Shown here: one piece after another, positions 16,759-25,111 of the stretch
Numbering within the stretch: the stretch's first letter is position 1
Layout of the letters: each line of letters begins with the position of its first letter
Source: Bacillota bacterium
GTDB lineage: Bacteria > Bacillota > Clostridia > Acetivibrionales > DSM-1351
Direction of reading: 5' to 3'
DNA: 64,000 bases
NCBI GenBank assembly: GCA_023460955.1
Contig: JAEWOH010000050.1
Coordinates: forward strand, 40,099 to 104,098
The notes under the pieces: generated by a model
The model's input: only the letters and a program-made list of their open reading frames with translations
What the model was told of the DNA's origin: nothing
Databases searched by the model: none
Program-made: the position numbers and the translations under genes

Positions 16759-16980
16759 TTAACTTACTTTTGTTATTACTATCTGTTCTGCGAGCTTACG
16801 GCTGATAGCAACTTCCTGCATTTTATTCTGTAGAACGATAGGACCAGACGGCAACTTTTCAGAACATTTCAACTTGGAACCCTCATATATGCATAGGCGA
16901 ATTGCCTGAGCTCGTATGTCCTTATCCTTTATTGAAATAATCTCAATAACTTCTCCAGTGTTAACCTTGTCTAATGTCAT
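16759..16980 (-). CDS. feoA: Ferrous iron transport protein A
   Basis: About 73 residues forming one SH3-like FeoA domain (LDKVNTGEVIEIISI, IRLCIYEGSKL, GPIVLQNKMQEVAISRKLA). The start is ATG 16980 with GGAG six bases upstream. A TTG at 16992 that overlaps this ribosome site is less likely. FeoA is thought to stimulate FeoB on the cytoplasmic side. It is the first gene of the iron operon. Confidence 0.93.
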   Translation of the reverse strand: MTLDKVNTGEVIEIISIKDKDIRAQAIRLCIYEGSKLKCSEKLPSGPIVLQNKMQEVAISRKLAEQIVITKVS

Positions 16981-17043
16981 AAGCTTCTCCAATCTACGCT
17001 ATAATTGCGTCTCTGCCACTTAATATAAAAACTTAATATAATT

Positions 17044-17058
17044 TGATAACAATTCTCA
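17044..17058. promoter_or_regulatory. Fur box 2 (downstream of transcription start)
   Basis: The 15-mer TGATAACAATTCTCA matches the 7-1-7 Fur consensus TGATAAT-N-ATTATCA with one mismatch per half. It lies between the predicted start of transcription and feoA. Confidence 0.6.
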
Positions 17059-17073
17059 ATTAGGTACATTACT

Positions 17074-17102
17074 ATAATAACCCAATTGATAATCATTGTC
17101 AA
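17074..17102 (-). promoter_or_regulatory. Sigma-A promoter of the feo-fur operon
   Basis: On the minus strand the -35 box is TTGACA (17097-17102) and the -10 box TATTAT (17074-17079), separated by 17 bases. The -35 box and spacer are overlapped by Fur box 1. Confidence 0.8.
17087..17101. promoter_or_regulatory. Fur box 1 (over the -35 region)
   Basis: The 15-mer TGATAATCATTGTCA matches the 7-1-7 Fur consensus with a single mismatch. Binding of iron-loaded Fur would block the promoter. Confidence 0.8.
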
Positions 17103-17136
17103 TAAGAATATTGTTATTTGTTTATCAAATTTTGTA

Positions 17137-17214
17137 CAAAAAAAAGAAGCTGCCTAATCATTAAATGTAAAATATGTATAAGAAACATAATACATTAATG
17201 TTTGTCAACTTCTT
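17137..17214 (-). terminator. Probable terminator downstream of secA
   Basis: On the minus strand AAGAAGTTG (17206-17214) can pair with CAGCTTCTT (17144-17152), followed by seven or eight U residues. The loop is long (53 bases) and contains a smaller AT-rich hairpin, so the call is moderate. Confidence 0.5.
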
Positions 17215-17253
17215 CTTTTTATGATAACCTCTGTAGGTTCTTAATTACGTCTA

Positions 17254-19986
17254 TTATTTACCGCAGCAGAGCTTATATTTCTTACCGCTACCGCAAGGGC
17301 ATGGATCGTTTCTGCCAACTCTGTCCTTGTTTGTTACAGGCTTCTTTGGCTCATCATCTCCATGAGTAGCAGCTACAGGTTCAGCAACCTTTTCTCGTTG
17401 TGGTGCGTGTTCCCTGTCAATTCTTGATCTGACCAGCAGCCTTATAGAATCCTCCTGGATGCTCTTGATCATTTCCTCAAACATTTGGAAACCCTCGAAC
17501 TTATACTCTATAACCGGATCTCTCTGTCCATAGGCTCTCAAACCAATACCATGCTTGAGCTGATCCATTGAGTCAATGTGATCCATCCATTTTTCATCAA
17601 CTATTTTAAGCAGAACTACTCTTTCAAGTTCTCTCATTAAATCCATTCCAAGATCATTTTCCTTAAACTCATAAATTCTATTAACAATATCCATGAGTTT
17701 TTCTTTAAGATCTTCCTTATCAAAAGATTCTCGCTCTTCAGGTGAAATCTCTAAAGCACCCTGCGGCAGGAATACACTTTCAAGATATCCCATCATTGCA
17801 TCCCAGTCCCACATATCAGCATACTGATTTTCTGAACAGTAGGATTGTATAACTCCATCAATAATGCTTTCAAACATCTTTATGAAATAATCCCTTAAAT
17901 TGTCTCCATTGAGAACAGTTTTTCTCTGAGCGTAGATAATTTCTCTCTGCTTGTTCATAACATCATCATACTGGAGCACTCGCTTACGCACGTCAAAGTT
18001 TCTGCCTTCAACCTTCTTTTGAGCATTTTCTATGGCATTGGATAACATTCTGTGCTCTATAGGCTGATCATCTTCCAAGCCAAGAGCGTTAACAATACTT
18101 GTAAGCCTTTCTGAACCGAAAAGCCTCATCAGATCATCTTCCAGAGAAATATAGAATCTTGATGAACCCGGGTCACCCTGACGGCCGGAACGACCTCTCA
18201 GCTGATTATCAATACGTCTTGACTCATGTCTTTCAGTACCGATAATATGCAGACCCCCGGCCTCGACAACTTTTTCTCTTTCCGAACTGGTTATCTGCTT
18301 GTATTTATCATTTAATTCCTTAAACCTGGTTCTGGCTTCAAGAATAATTTCATCGTCTGTGTCATTAAAGCTTGTAGAAGCATTAATAAGTTCATCCGCA
18401 TATCCCATCTTCCTCATTTCCTGCTTAGCCATATATTCGGCATTACCACCAAGAACGATATCCGTTCCTCTACCTGCCATATTTGTAGCAATTGTAACTG
18501 CACCAAATTTACCTGCCTGAGCAATGATTTCCGCTTCCTTATCATGATACTTGGCATTTAAGACCTGATGAGGAACGCCTCTTCTTTTTAACATGGTGCT
18601 GAGAAATTCGGATTTTTCAATTGAAATTGTACCTATAAGAACAGGCTGCCCTCTTTTGTGGCAATCAACAATATCTTCAATAACTGCACCAAATTTCCCT
18701 GCTTCATTTTTATAAACAACATCAGGGTTATCCTTACGTATCATATCTTTATTTGTAGGAATAACAATGACATCCAATTTATAAATGGTATTGAATTCAC
18801 TTTCTTCGGTCAAGGCAGTACCGGTCATACCTGCCAGTTTGGTGTACATTCTGAAGTAATTCTGGAAAGTAATTGTGGCCAGAGTTTTGCTTTCTCTTTC
18901 AACCTTTACTCCCTCTTTAGCTTCAATTGCCTGATGAAGACCATCGCTGTAACGTCTTCCGTACATCATTCTGCCTGTAAATTCATCAACAATTATTACT
19001 TCTCCGTCCTTAACAACATAGTCTTTTTCGTTTTTCATAAGACCATGCGCTCTTATAGCCTGGTTTACATGATGAGAAATAGTCATATTCTCAGGATCGG
19101 ACAGGTTTTCAAGACCAAAATATTGTTCTGCCTTTTTTATACCGCTTGCAGTAAGCACAGCAGTGTGAGCCTTTTCATCAACTATATAATCTTCATCGTA
19201 TACTTCATCACTGTCCACCTTGTCATCCATCTGTTTTATTACTCTGGCTTTCAGCTTTAAAGCAAAGGAATTTGCTTTTTTATATAGATCGGTGGACTTA
19301 TCACCCATACCGGATATAATAAGTGGTGTTCTTGCTTCATCAATAAGAATAGAGTCAACTTCATCGACAATTGCATAGTTCAGTTCTCTCTGAACCATGT
19401 CTTCCTTATAAATTACCATGTTGTCTCTCAAATAATCGAAACCTAATTCGTTATTTGTACCATAGGTAATATCACAATTGTATGCATCACGTCTTTCATT
19501 GTTTTCCATATCATGAACAATAAGTCCCACTGTCAGGCCTAAGAATGTATAAATTTTACCCATTTGTTCACTGTCACGTCTGGCAAGATAGTCATTTACG
19601 GTAACTACATGTACACCTTTACCGGATAGCGCATTTAAATACACCGGCAGTGTTGCAACAAGGGTCTTTCCTTCACCGGTTTTCATTTCGGATATTCTAC
19701 CCTGATGAAGCACAAGACCACCTATCAGCTGAACCCTGAAGTGCCTCATTCCAAGAACTCTGACTGAAGCCTCACGGACAACTGCAAATGCTTCAGGTAA
19801 AATATCATCCAATGTTTCACCTTTTGCCAGTCTATCTTTAAACTCTGATGTTTTCGCTTTGAGTTGAGTATCAGAAAGCTTTTTAATATCGGGTTCAAGA
19901 GCTTCAATTTTATCAACTATGGGATAAATTCTTTTTAATTCTCTGTCACTATATGATCCAATTATTCTTTCTATAAAACCTTTCAT
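17254..19986 (-). CDS. secA: Preprotein translocase ATPase subunit SecA
   Basis: The motor that drives proteins through SecYEG. 910 residues. Visible are the helicase motifs MKTGEGKT (Walker A, about residue 102), VDEVDSILIDEA (DEAD-like), TMAGRGTDIVLGG and GRSGRQGDPGSSRF, and the C-terminal zinc-binding SEC-C tail NDPCPCGSGKKYKLCCGK that contacts SecB or ribosomes. Length and domain order are normal. No ribosomal frameshift or partner gene is seen. The leader upstream (19987-20207) holds no clear gene. Confidence 0.98.
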   Translation of the reverse strand: MKGFIERIIGSYSDRELKRIYPIVDKIEALEPDIKKLSDTQLKAKTSEFKDRLAKGETLDDILPEAFAVVREASVRVLGMRHFRVQLIGGLVLHQGRISEMKTGEGKTLVATLPVYLNALSGKGVHVVTVNDYLARRDSEQMGKIYTFLGLTVGLIVHDMENNERRDAYNCDITYGTNNELGFDYLRDNMVIYKEDMVQRELNYAIVDEVDSILIDEARTPLIISGMGDKSTDLYKKANSFALKLKARVIKQMDDKVDSDEVYDEDYIVDEKAHTAVLTASGIKKAEQYFGLENLSDPENMTISHHVNQAIRAHGLMKNEKDYVVKDGEVIIVDEFTGRMMYGRRYSDGLHQAIEAKEGVKVERESKTLATITFQNYFRMYTKLAGMTGTALTEESEFNTIYKLDVIVIPTNKDMIRKDNPDVVYKNEAGKFGAVIEDIVDCHKRGQPVLIGTISIEKSEFLSTMLKRRGVPHQVLNAKYHDKEAEIIAQAGKFGAVTIATNMAGRGTDIVLGGNAEYMAKQEMRKMGYADELINASTSFNDTDDEIILEARTRFKELNDKYKQITSSEREKVVEAGGLHIIGTERHESRRIDNQLRGRSGRQGDPGSSRFYISLEDDLMRLFGSERLTSIVNALGLEDDQPIEHRMLSNAIENAQKKVEGRNFDVRKRVLQYDDVMNKQREIIYAQRKTVLNGDNLRDYFIKMFESIIDGVIQSYCSENQYADMWDWDAMMGYLESVFLPQGALEISPEERESFDKEDLKEKLMDIVNRIYEFKENDLGMDLMRELERVVLLKIVDEKWMDHIDSMDQLKHGIGLRAYGQRDPVIEYKFEGFQMFEEMIKSIQEDSIRLLVRSRIDREHAPQREKVAEPVAATHGDDEPKKPVTNKDRVGRNDPCPCGSGKKYKLCCGK

Positions 19987-20207
19987 TTTTACCTCCTTGA
20001 GCCACTTTAGGCTGTTCTGGCCCTATACGGCTCTGATAATTTATTGTTATGCTTGGGATAATCAAAATTCGGGCAAACCGGTAAATACCCATAAACAGGT
20101 TAACGGTCAAGTCCGCAGAAATTAGACTTCATGAGAAATTCGCATAATACTCCTGAGAAGTCAAATAGATATATTTATTTTTAGTTTTAATAGCAGAAAA
20201 GGTTAAA

Positions 20208-20606
20208 TCAGCAGAATACCGGTGGTGAGGAATCAGTAAGACTAAGAAAGGAACGTCTTGAATTTAAACTTAGCTTTATAATATAAACAAAATAGAAAAC
20301 CACAATAAAAGCCAAGCCCGCAGATAGAGGGACAATAGCTGAATATCCTGGAAAACTATGTGTATTATCATTCTTTGAATCTATCGCATACTGTGAAATT
20401 ACTTTATAGAAAGCAACCGGAGTGCCTTTGCTTCTTGATATGCTTTCAGTTTCAGCCGATTGGCTTGAAACTGAAGAATTCTGAATAATATCAAGACGTG
20501 CAAAATTCGCAAGGTAGTAATCAATAAAGTCAGCAGAAAAATAAGCCCCTCCCTCGGAGGCTAAAGCAGATAAAATTATTATGCTGAGAAATAATTTTTT
20601 AAACAT
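20208..20606 (-). CDS. Hypothetical protein with signal-like N-terminus and one membrane span
   Basis: 132 residues. Residues 1-22 look like a signal peptide (MFKKLFLSIIILSALASEGGA). A polar middle region carries a Ser-rich linker, and one strong membrane span follows at about residues 88-112 (IVPLSAGLAFIVVFYFVYII), with a short Ser-rich basic tail. I recognise no family. The gene starts ten bases after the stop of the TrpR-like regulator, so the two are co-transcribed. Function unknown. Confidence 0.6.
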   Translation of the reverse strand: MFKKLFLSIIILSALASEGGAYFSADFIDYYLANFARLDIIQNSSVSSQSAETESISRSKGTPVAFYKVISQYAIDSKNDNTHSFPGYSAIVPLSAGLAFIVVFYFVYIIKLSLNSRRSFLSLTDSSPPVFC

Positions 20607-20615
20607 CTACCTTAC

Positions 20616-20927
20616 CTATCTTTCCTTTTTGTCTCTTTCCTTTTGCTGAAGTCTGTCCAAAACCAGGTTATACCCGTCAGCGCCATAAACAAGACATCTG
20701 TTTACTCTGCTTATTGTAGCGGTACTCGCTCCAGTTTCGTCACATATATCCGTATAAGTCTTCTTCTCTCGAAGCATTTTTGCAACTTCAAGTCTTTGTG
20801 CCAATGCCTTTATTTCAGCTATTGTACAGAGGTCTTCAAAAAAATTGTAACATTCTTCCCTATTATTCAATAAAAGTATAGCATCAAATAAATCATCCGT
20901 GTGTTCATCTCTTAACTTGGAATTCAT
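20616..20927 (-). CDS. TrpR-like (YerC/YecD family) DNA-binding protein
   Basis: 103 residues. The N-terminal helix DLFDAILLLNNREECYNFFEDL and the helix-turn-helix TYTDICDETGASTATISRVN match the YerC/YecD group of TrpR-superfamily proteins. It should be a cytoplasmic DNA-binding regulator; its targets are not known. It is followed closely by a hypothetical membrane protein gene. Confidence 0.88.
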   Translation of the reverse strand: MNSKLRDEHTDDLFDAILLLNNREECYNFFEDLCTIAEIKALAQRLEVAKMLREKKTYTDICDETGASTATISRVNRCLVYGADGYNLVLDRLQQKERDKKER

Positions 20928-21175
20928 ATATACAAACTCCTTAACGGTAACAATAAAATTATTATATATTTTTTCTTTCTAGAGAATACAATAACAGCTT
21001 TTTAATAATCAGTCAAGGTTGACAAGCTCAGGAGTAAGATTTTCCATAGTGTTTGTATAATAATCACAAGTCTATCCAGCTAAAAAGCTGAATACAAATA
21101 TAATGAGACTCGGCACACCTTACCAAAATATTTTACAGTGCGCCCGGCTGCATTGCAGCAAAACTGGAGGTTATA

Positions 21176-22588
21176 ATGAACGGTTTGGTTATTATTACGA
21201 ACAAGCAGAAAATAATAATATGTCTGGCAGCATTGCTGTTTATTATATTGTCGGCTTTTTTTATAGCAAAGCTTGAATTCCCTGGAAGTGTTCCAATAGA
21301 AAGTAAAAATATTAAGAAAGAAATGTCACCGGAAAATGAAAACCAATACTTAAAGGATATCTTGTCGAGTATATTACCTGCTGATAATACAGTTCTATAC
21401 GAGGATGAAAACCGGGAAATCAGTAAAAAGATATCCCCCTCCAAAGAAACTGAGCAAAATTTGTCTCGGATAATTTCACAAGGTAAAACACTTCCTTATT
21501 TATTTGTATTCACCGATGAAGAATATTTAAGACCGATATATTCCAACCTATGGAAACAATCCTTTTACCAGGGTTGGCTGTACCTTCCCCGTAAGGTGGT
21601 AACTGCGCGACATAGCCTTTTCACCTACACCGGAGGTGCCGGAAAAGTTTTTGACATAGAGGGTCAGCTTGGCTTCTATCCGAATATTACAATAGATAAT
21701 CAGAATTATTTCAACTTTTTGATTTACAATTTTGATCTTGATAATATAAGCCAATTGGGGAATCATATTGCCATATCGGGTAAACCGACTAAAAAAGGCG
21801 TGCAGATAATATCTATCAAAATAGATGATGTTTCAGCATTAATTAACGAAAACGGTATTATAAATGTTCATTTGTGTACACCCGCCGGTAATGAACTGGA
21901 TTATCAGGATATACCTTTCTCAAAGGATTCAAACAAGGTAGAGGACTTCGGACCTGTACAGGAATCTTATACTGAAAGTTCATATAATGAGACTGATCTT
22001 TCCTCTCTTGAAATAAGCCAGCAAAATGTAGTATTGAAAAAAAAGCTTTCATACTTCGTTTCTGATTCACTAAGACCAATTTACTACCAACCGGGAGGAA
22101 CCTACGATACAGCGTCTCCACTTAATACAATTCCTGATCTCGAGGAAGCTTTAAAGGGTTGCAGAGACATAAAGTTTAAATCAATTTACACCAATAAGAA
22201 ATATGTTAGTCCCATATATCATCCCCAATGGAAGACAAATTGTGATAGAGACTGGTGCTACATACCCAGAAAAATGTACCTGAATATGAAGAAAGTATAC
22301 GTCCTTCCAGCTGATAAGGAAGTAACAAACGATATGCTGGGTGAGCTTGGCTTTTTTGAAAAGTTTTCAGCTATCTCAAAAGATCAAACCGGGTTTATTG
22401 TAAAAAACTTTAATATAAAAAATGTAAGTATATATGAAGACAATATTCTTCTCAGAGGTACGACAACACGAACAGGCATAGAAATTGTAGGAATTGATTT
22501 GACAAATCTTACTGACTACAAGGAATACGCTGTCAGACTTGTCACTTCAGATGCCTGCGAAATTGATTCCGATGTTTTTAAAAACTGA
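21176..22588 (+). CDS. Membrane-anchored protein with two copies of an unrecognised domain
   Basis: 470 residues, ATG 21176 with GGAGG six bases upstream. Residues 11-32 are a hydrophobic anchor. Two related segments follow, about 108-246 and 333-466. Both contain an FTDEEYLRPIY / YTNKKYVSPIY opening, a W-Y-x-PRK motif (WLYLPRK, WCYIPRK), GQLGF / GELGF, a YNFDLDNIS / KNFNIKNVS strand and a closing KKGVQIISIKIDDV / RTGIEIVGIDLTNL. The linker at 290-330 carries another SLRPIYY. I know no family with this pattern. It is probably extracytoplasmic. A strong bidirectional terminator follows. Confidence 0.78.
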   Translation: MNGLVIITNKQKIIICLAALLFIILSAFFIAKLEFPGSVPIESKNIKKEMSPENENQYLKDILSSILPADNTVLYEDENREISKKISPSKETEQNLSRIISQGKTLPYLFVFTDEEYLRPIYSNLWKQSFYQGWLYLPRKVVTARHSLFTYTGGAGKVFDIEGQLGFYPNITIDNQNYFNFLIYNFDLDNISQLGNHIAISGKPTKKGVQIISIKIDDVSALINENGIINVHLCTPAGNELDYQDIPFSKDSNKVEDFGPVQESYTESSYNETDLSSLEISQQNVVLKKKLSYFVSDSLRPIYYQPGGTYDTASPLNTIPDLEEALKGCRDIKFKSIYTNKKYVSPIYHPQWKTNCDRDWCYIPRKMYLNMKKVYVLPADKEVTNDMLGELGFFEKFSAISKDQTGFIVKNFNIKNVSIYEDNILLRGTTTRTGIEIVGIDLTNLTDYKEYAVRLVTSDACEIDSDVFKN

Positions 22589-22638
22589 AAAAAGGAGCTA
22601 TGGTTGTTTCCAAACAAACCAACCATAGCTCCTTTTTT
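22588..22638. terminator. Bidirectional terminator
   Basis: A long near-perfect inverted repeat: the GGAGCTATGGTT arm (22593-22604) and AACCATAGCTCC (22621-22632), flanked by six A on the left and six T on the right. It serves the plus-strand two-domain gene and the minus-strand ECF gene. Confidence 0.9.
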
Positions 22639-22648
22639 AATATATTTG

Positions 22649-23185
22649 TCAAAGTTTTTTAATAATCTTTGTTCTCTCAAGAACAGCTATAAAAATATAA
22701 GCAATTACTGCACTTACTCCTCCCTGAATAAGGTTTCCAGGTAATTCAGCAAGTACCGCAGTTACTGCAAGACTTTTGTCCAGAAATCTTATGACTGTCA
22801 GTTCAAAAAACAGATAGCCTGCTGCCATAACAATCGCACCGGTTACCAGCGCAATAAGCTTTTTTATAGCGGAAGGCATTTGATTTCCCTTTTTTCCTGC
22901 CATCATACCAACCAAAAATCCTTCAATACCCTTTACAACGAAAGTAAACGGTGCGAAAAGAATATAACCTCCCAGAAGATCTGCAAGGGCTGAGCCCAAC
23001 GCACCTGCTATCAATCCAGAACTCCTGCCCAGCAAGATAGCTGTAATCATAATAGCCGAGTCTCCGATATTAAAGTAGCCCTGTGCAATAGGACTTGGGA
23101 TGTGCAGAAAGGGTAAATACGTTATAAGAAATACGAGTGCAATCATTAAAGCAGTTAACACAATTTTTCTGGTTGAAAATTTCAT
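22649..23185 (-). CDS. ECF transporter S component
   Basis: 178 residues with five or six membrane helices. NIGDSAIMITAILLG, GALGSALADLLGGY and FVVKGIEGFLVG are the conserved regions of substrate-binding S components of energy-coupling factor vitamin transporters (DUF1393/HmpT-like group). The energising A, A' and T subunits are not in the window, so it must share a module encoded elsewhere. Substrate is not visible. It follows hom by 30 bases. Confidence 0.85.
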   Translation of the reverse strand: MKFSTRKIVLTALMIALVFLITYLPFLHIPSPIAQGYFNIGDSAIMITAILLGRSSGLIAGALGSALADLLGGYILFAPFTFVVKGIEGFLVGMMAGKKGNQMPSAIKKLIALVTGAIVMAAGYLFFELTVIRFLDKSLAVTAVLAELPGNLIQGGVSAVIAYIFIAVLERTKIIKKL

Positions 23186-23215
23186 TAAAAAGTCCCTCTA
23201 TTCAGCAAAAATTAA

Positions 23216-24466
23216 TTACTGTTCTTCTATTCTAATACAATTTGTGATAGCTATAACTGATTTCATTGTTTTAAGCATTGACAATCTGTCGCTGATTTCC
23301 CTTTCCGACAAAACAGGAGATACAAAAGCAACTTCTACACCCTGTACCTTTGAACCCAGATCGATATATTCAACTTCTCCAAACAAAGCCTTTATATCAG
23401 CTTTAGCTTCAGCGGCCTTTTCAGTAGCAACTCTTATAAGGGACTTGCAGGGGCTTTCGTCTATGGATACCATATTATTTTTATTATCTCTGATCCAAAC
23501 ATTTTGAGTACCAAAATCAGGATGCTTGGCTATATCTATTACGTCTGCCACAACAGCACTTGCTGTAGGAAGCTTTCCCGCTCCTCTTCCATAAAACATA
23601 GCATCACCGATGGCATCACCTTTAACTACTATCGCATTGAACACATCTTCCACATTTGCAAGAGGATGTTCCTTGGATATAATCGCGGGACTTACACGCG
23701 CAAAAATTTTATCTCCAAGCTTCCTGCTTATGGCGACCAGCTTAATGACACCATTCATAGCCTCTGCATATTTCATGTCGGCAGTTGTTACCTTTGTTAT
23801 TCCTTCTGTGTAAATATTGGAGAAATCCACAAACTGGTTATATGCTATGGAAGAAAGTATTGCTAATTTTCTGCAGGTATCATGTCCCTCTACATCTGCT
23901 GTTGGATTCTGTTCGGCGTAACCGTTCTGCTGTGCTCCCTTTAAGGCTTCTTCGAAGCTTTTGCCTTCCTTCTTCATCTGCGTAAATATATAATTGGTAG
24001 TACCGTTCAATATGCCGGTAATACCGTTTATTTCATTGGCTGCAAGACATTGATTAAGAGGACGGATGATCGGAATCCCGCCTCCCACACTGGCCTCAAA
24101 CAGATAACTTACGCCCTTATCCTTAGCTAGTTGAAGAAGTTCCGGACCCTGAGAAGCTACAAGCTCTTTGTTTGAGGTAACGACACTTTTACCAGCCTCA
24201 AGTGCTCTTCTGGTGAACTGAGCTGCAATAGTCGCACCTCCTATTGTTTCAACAACTATATCAACTTCAGTATCGTTAAATACATCATCTGCATTTTTAG
24301 TAAGGACATCTTTATCCGGGCTGTCGGGAAAATCTCTAACATCAAGGATCCATTTAACCCTGATTTCAGTTCCTGCCCTATGTGCTATACTCTCGCTATT
24401 TTTTCTTATGACTTCTGCAACTCCTGAACCAACTACTCCATAACCTAATATTGCTATATTCACCAT
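23216..24466 (-). CDS. hom: Homoserine dehydrogenase
   Basis: Reduces aspartate semialdehyde to homoserine for threonine and methionine synthesis. About 416 residues from ATG 24466 (GGAGG six bases upstream; the extension to 24523 lacks a site). The Rossmann motif ILGYGVVGSGV, the NKELVASQGPEL region, GGGIPIIRPL and GTTNYIFTQM are typical, followed by the catalytic domain GYAEQNPTADVEGHD. The last 75 residues form an ACT domain for feedback by threonine. It lies 60 bases after an ACT regulator gene. Confidence 0.96.
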   Translation of the reverse strand: MVNIAILGYGVVGSGVAEVIRKNSESIAHRAGTEIRVKWILDVRDFPDSPDKDVLTKNADDVFNDTEVDIVVETIGGATIAAQFTRRALEAGKSVVTSNKELVASQGPELLQLAKDKGVSYLFEASVGGGIPIIRPLNQCLAANEINGITGILNGTTNYIFTQMKKEGKSFEEALKGAQQNGYAEQNPTADVEGHDTCRKLAILSSIAYNQFVDFSNIYTEGITKVTTADMKYAEAMNGVIKLVAISRKLGDKIFARVSPAIISKEHPLANVEDVFNAIVVKGDAIGDAMFYGRGAGKLPTASAVVADVIDIAKHPDFGTQNVWIRDNKNNMVSIDESPCKSLIRVATEKAAEAKADIKALFGEVEYIDLGSKVQGVEVAFVSPVLSEREISDRLSMLKTMKSVIAITNCIRIEEQ

Positions 24467-24525
24467 ATTAACCTCCAAAAATACATATGTTAAGGGTTGA
24501 GTTACCCCATTAATTAATTTCATTG

Positions 24526-24966
24526 CTACCTGGCTAAAATCTCACTTCTTCTGACACCCTCAATCTTGCTTATCTCCCCCATCATATTCTGAATATCGTC
24601 TTTCATATCAAAGGTCTCAATCGATATGGTTACATCCGCAAGACCATTGATGGGGATATTCTGATTAATGGTTAAAATATTTGCATTAGCGGTAGCTATT
24701 TTATTTATAATGCTTGAAAGTATGCCTGAAAAATCCTCAACTACAAAAAATAATGTTATTACCTTCCCTCTTGATGTTTCATAGAACGGGAATACATAAT
24801 CCTTATATTTATAGAAAGCACTTCTGCTAATCCCAACTTCTTTAACAGCATCATTAACGGTTTTTATCCTACCTGTGCTCAGAATTTTTTTAACTTCTAT
24901 AACCTTTGCAAAAACCTCCGGCAAGATAACAGAATCAACAAGAAAGAAAACTGATTCCTGTTTCAT
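24526..24966 (-). CDS. ACT domain protein, PheB-like (UPF0735)
   Basis: 146 residues. The N-terminal half has a helix-turn-helix-like stretch (TVNDAVKEVGISRSAFYKYKD) and the C-terminal half an ACT domain (FFVVEDFSGILSSIINKIA, ILTINQNIPINGLADVTISI). Proteins of this build are called PheB or UPF0735 and sit beside hom/thrB or pheA genes. ACT domains bind amino acids, so a regulatory role in threonine synthesis is likely. Located directly before hom. Confidence 0.88.
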   Translation of the reverse strand: MKQESVFFLVDSVILPEVFAKVIEVKKILSTGRIKTVNDAVKEVGISRSAFYKYKDYVFPFYETSRGKVITLFFVVEDFSGILSSIINKIATANANILTINQNIPINGLADVTISIETFDMKDDIQNMMGEISKIEGVRRSEILAR

Positions 24967-25047
24967 TTAATCCTCCTGTCCACCCAATGCGTACAATTGT
25001 GTTTCCTACGAGTAATATTAGCACAATTTCTATTTTTTTGCAATATA

Positions 25048-25089
25048 AAAAGGAGCATTAATCTCAATTTAGATTAATGCTCCTAAAAA
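25048..25089 (-). terminator. Terminator downstream of thrC
   Basis: GGAGCATTAATCT (25052-25064) and AGATTAATGCTCC (25071-25083) are perfect 13-base arms with a six-base loop, followed on the minus strand by U-rich sequence (TTTTTATATTG). This separates thrC from the ACT-hom transcript. Confidence 0.85.
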
Positions 25090-25111
25090 ATAATTAAACC
25101 TGTTAAAAGTG

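Noticed and set aside
18658..19260. 200-codon open frame on the plus strand
   Set aside because: It lies wholly antisense to secA, its protein is Phe/Ile/Cys/His-rich with no motif, and no ribosome site precedes it.
20080..20200. Possible SecM-like leader peptides before secA (MRISHEV and a 10-residue frame)
   Set aside because: One has a ribosome-like site, but both are too short for an arrest peptide and show no secretion signal.
24967..25111. Possible riboswitch or T-box before the ACT-hom unit
   Set aside because: No T-box core or known aptamer motif is present; only the thrC terminator is convincing.
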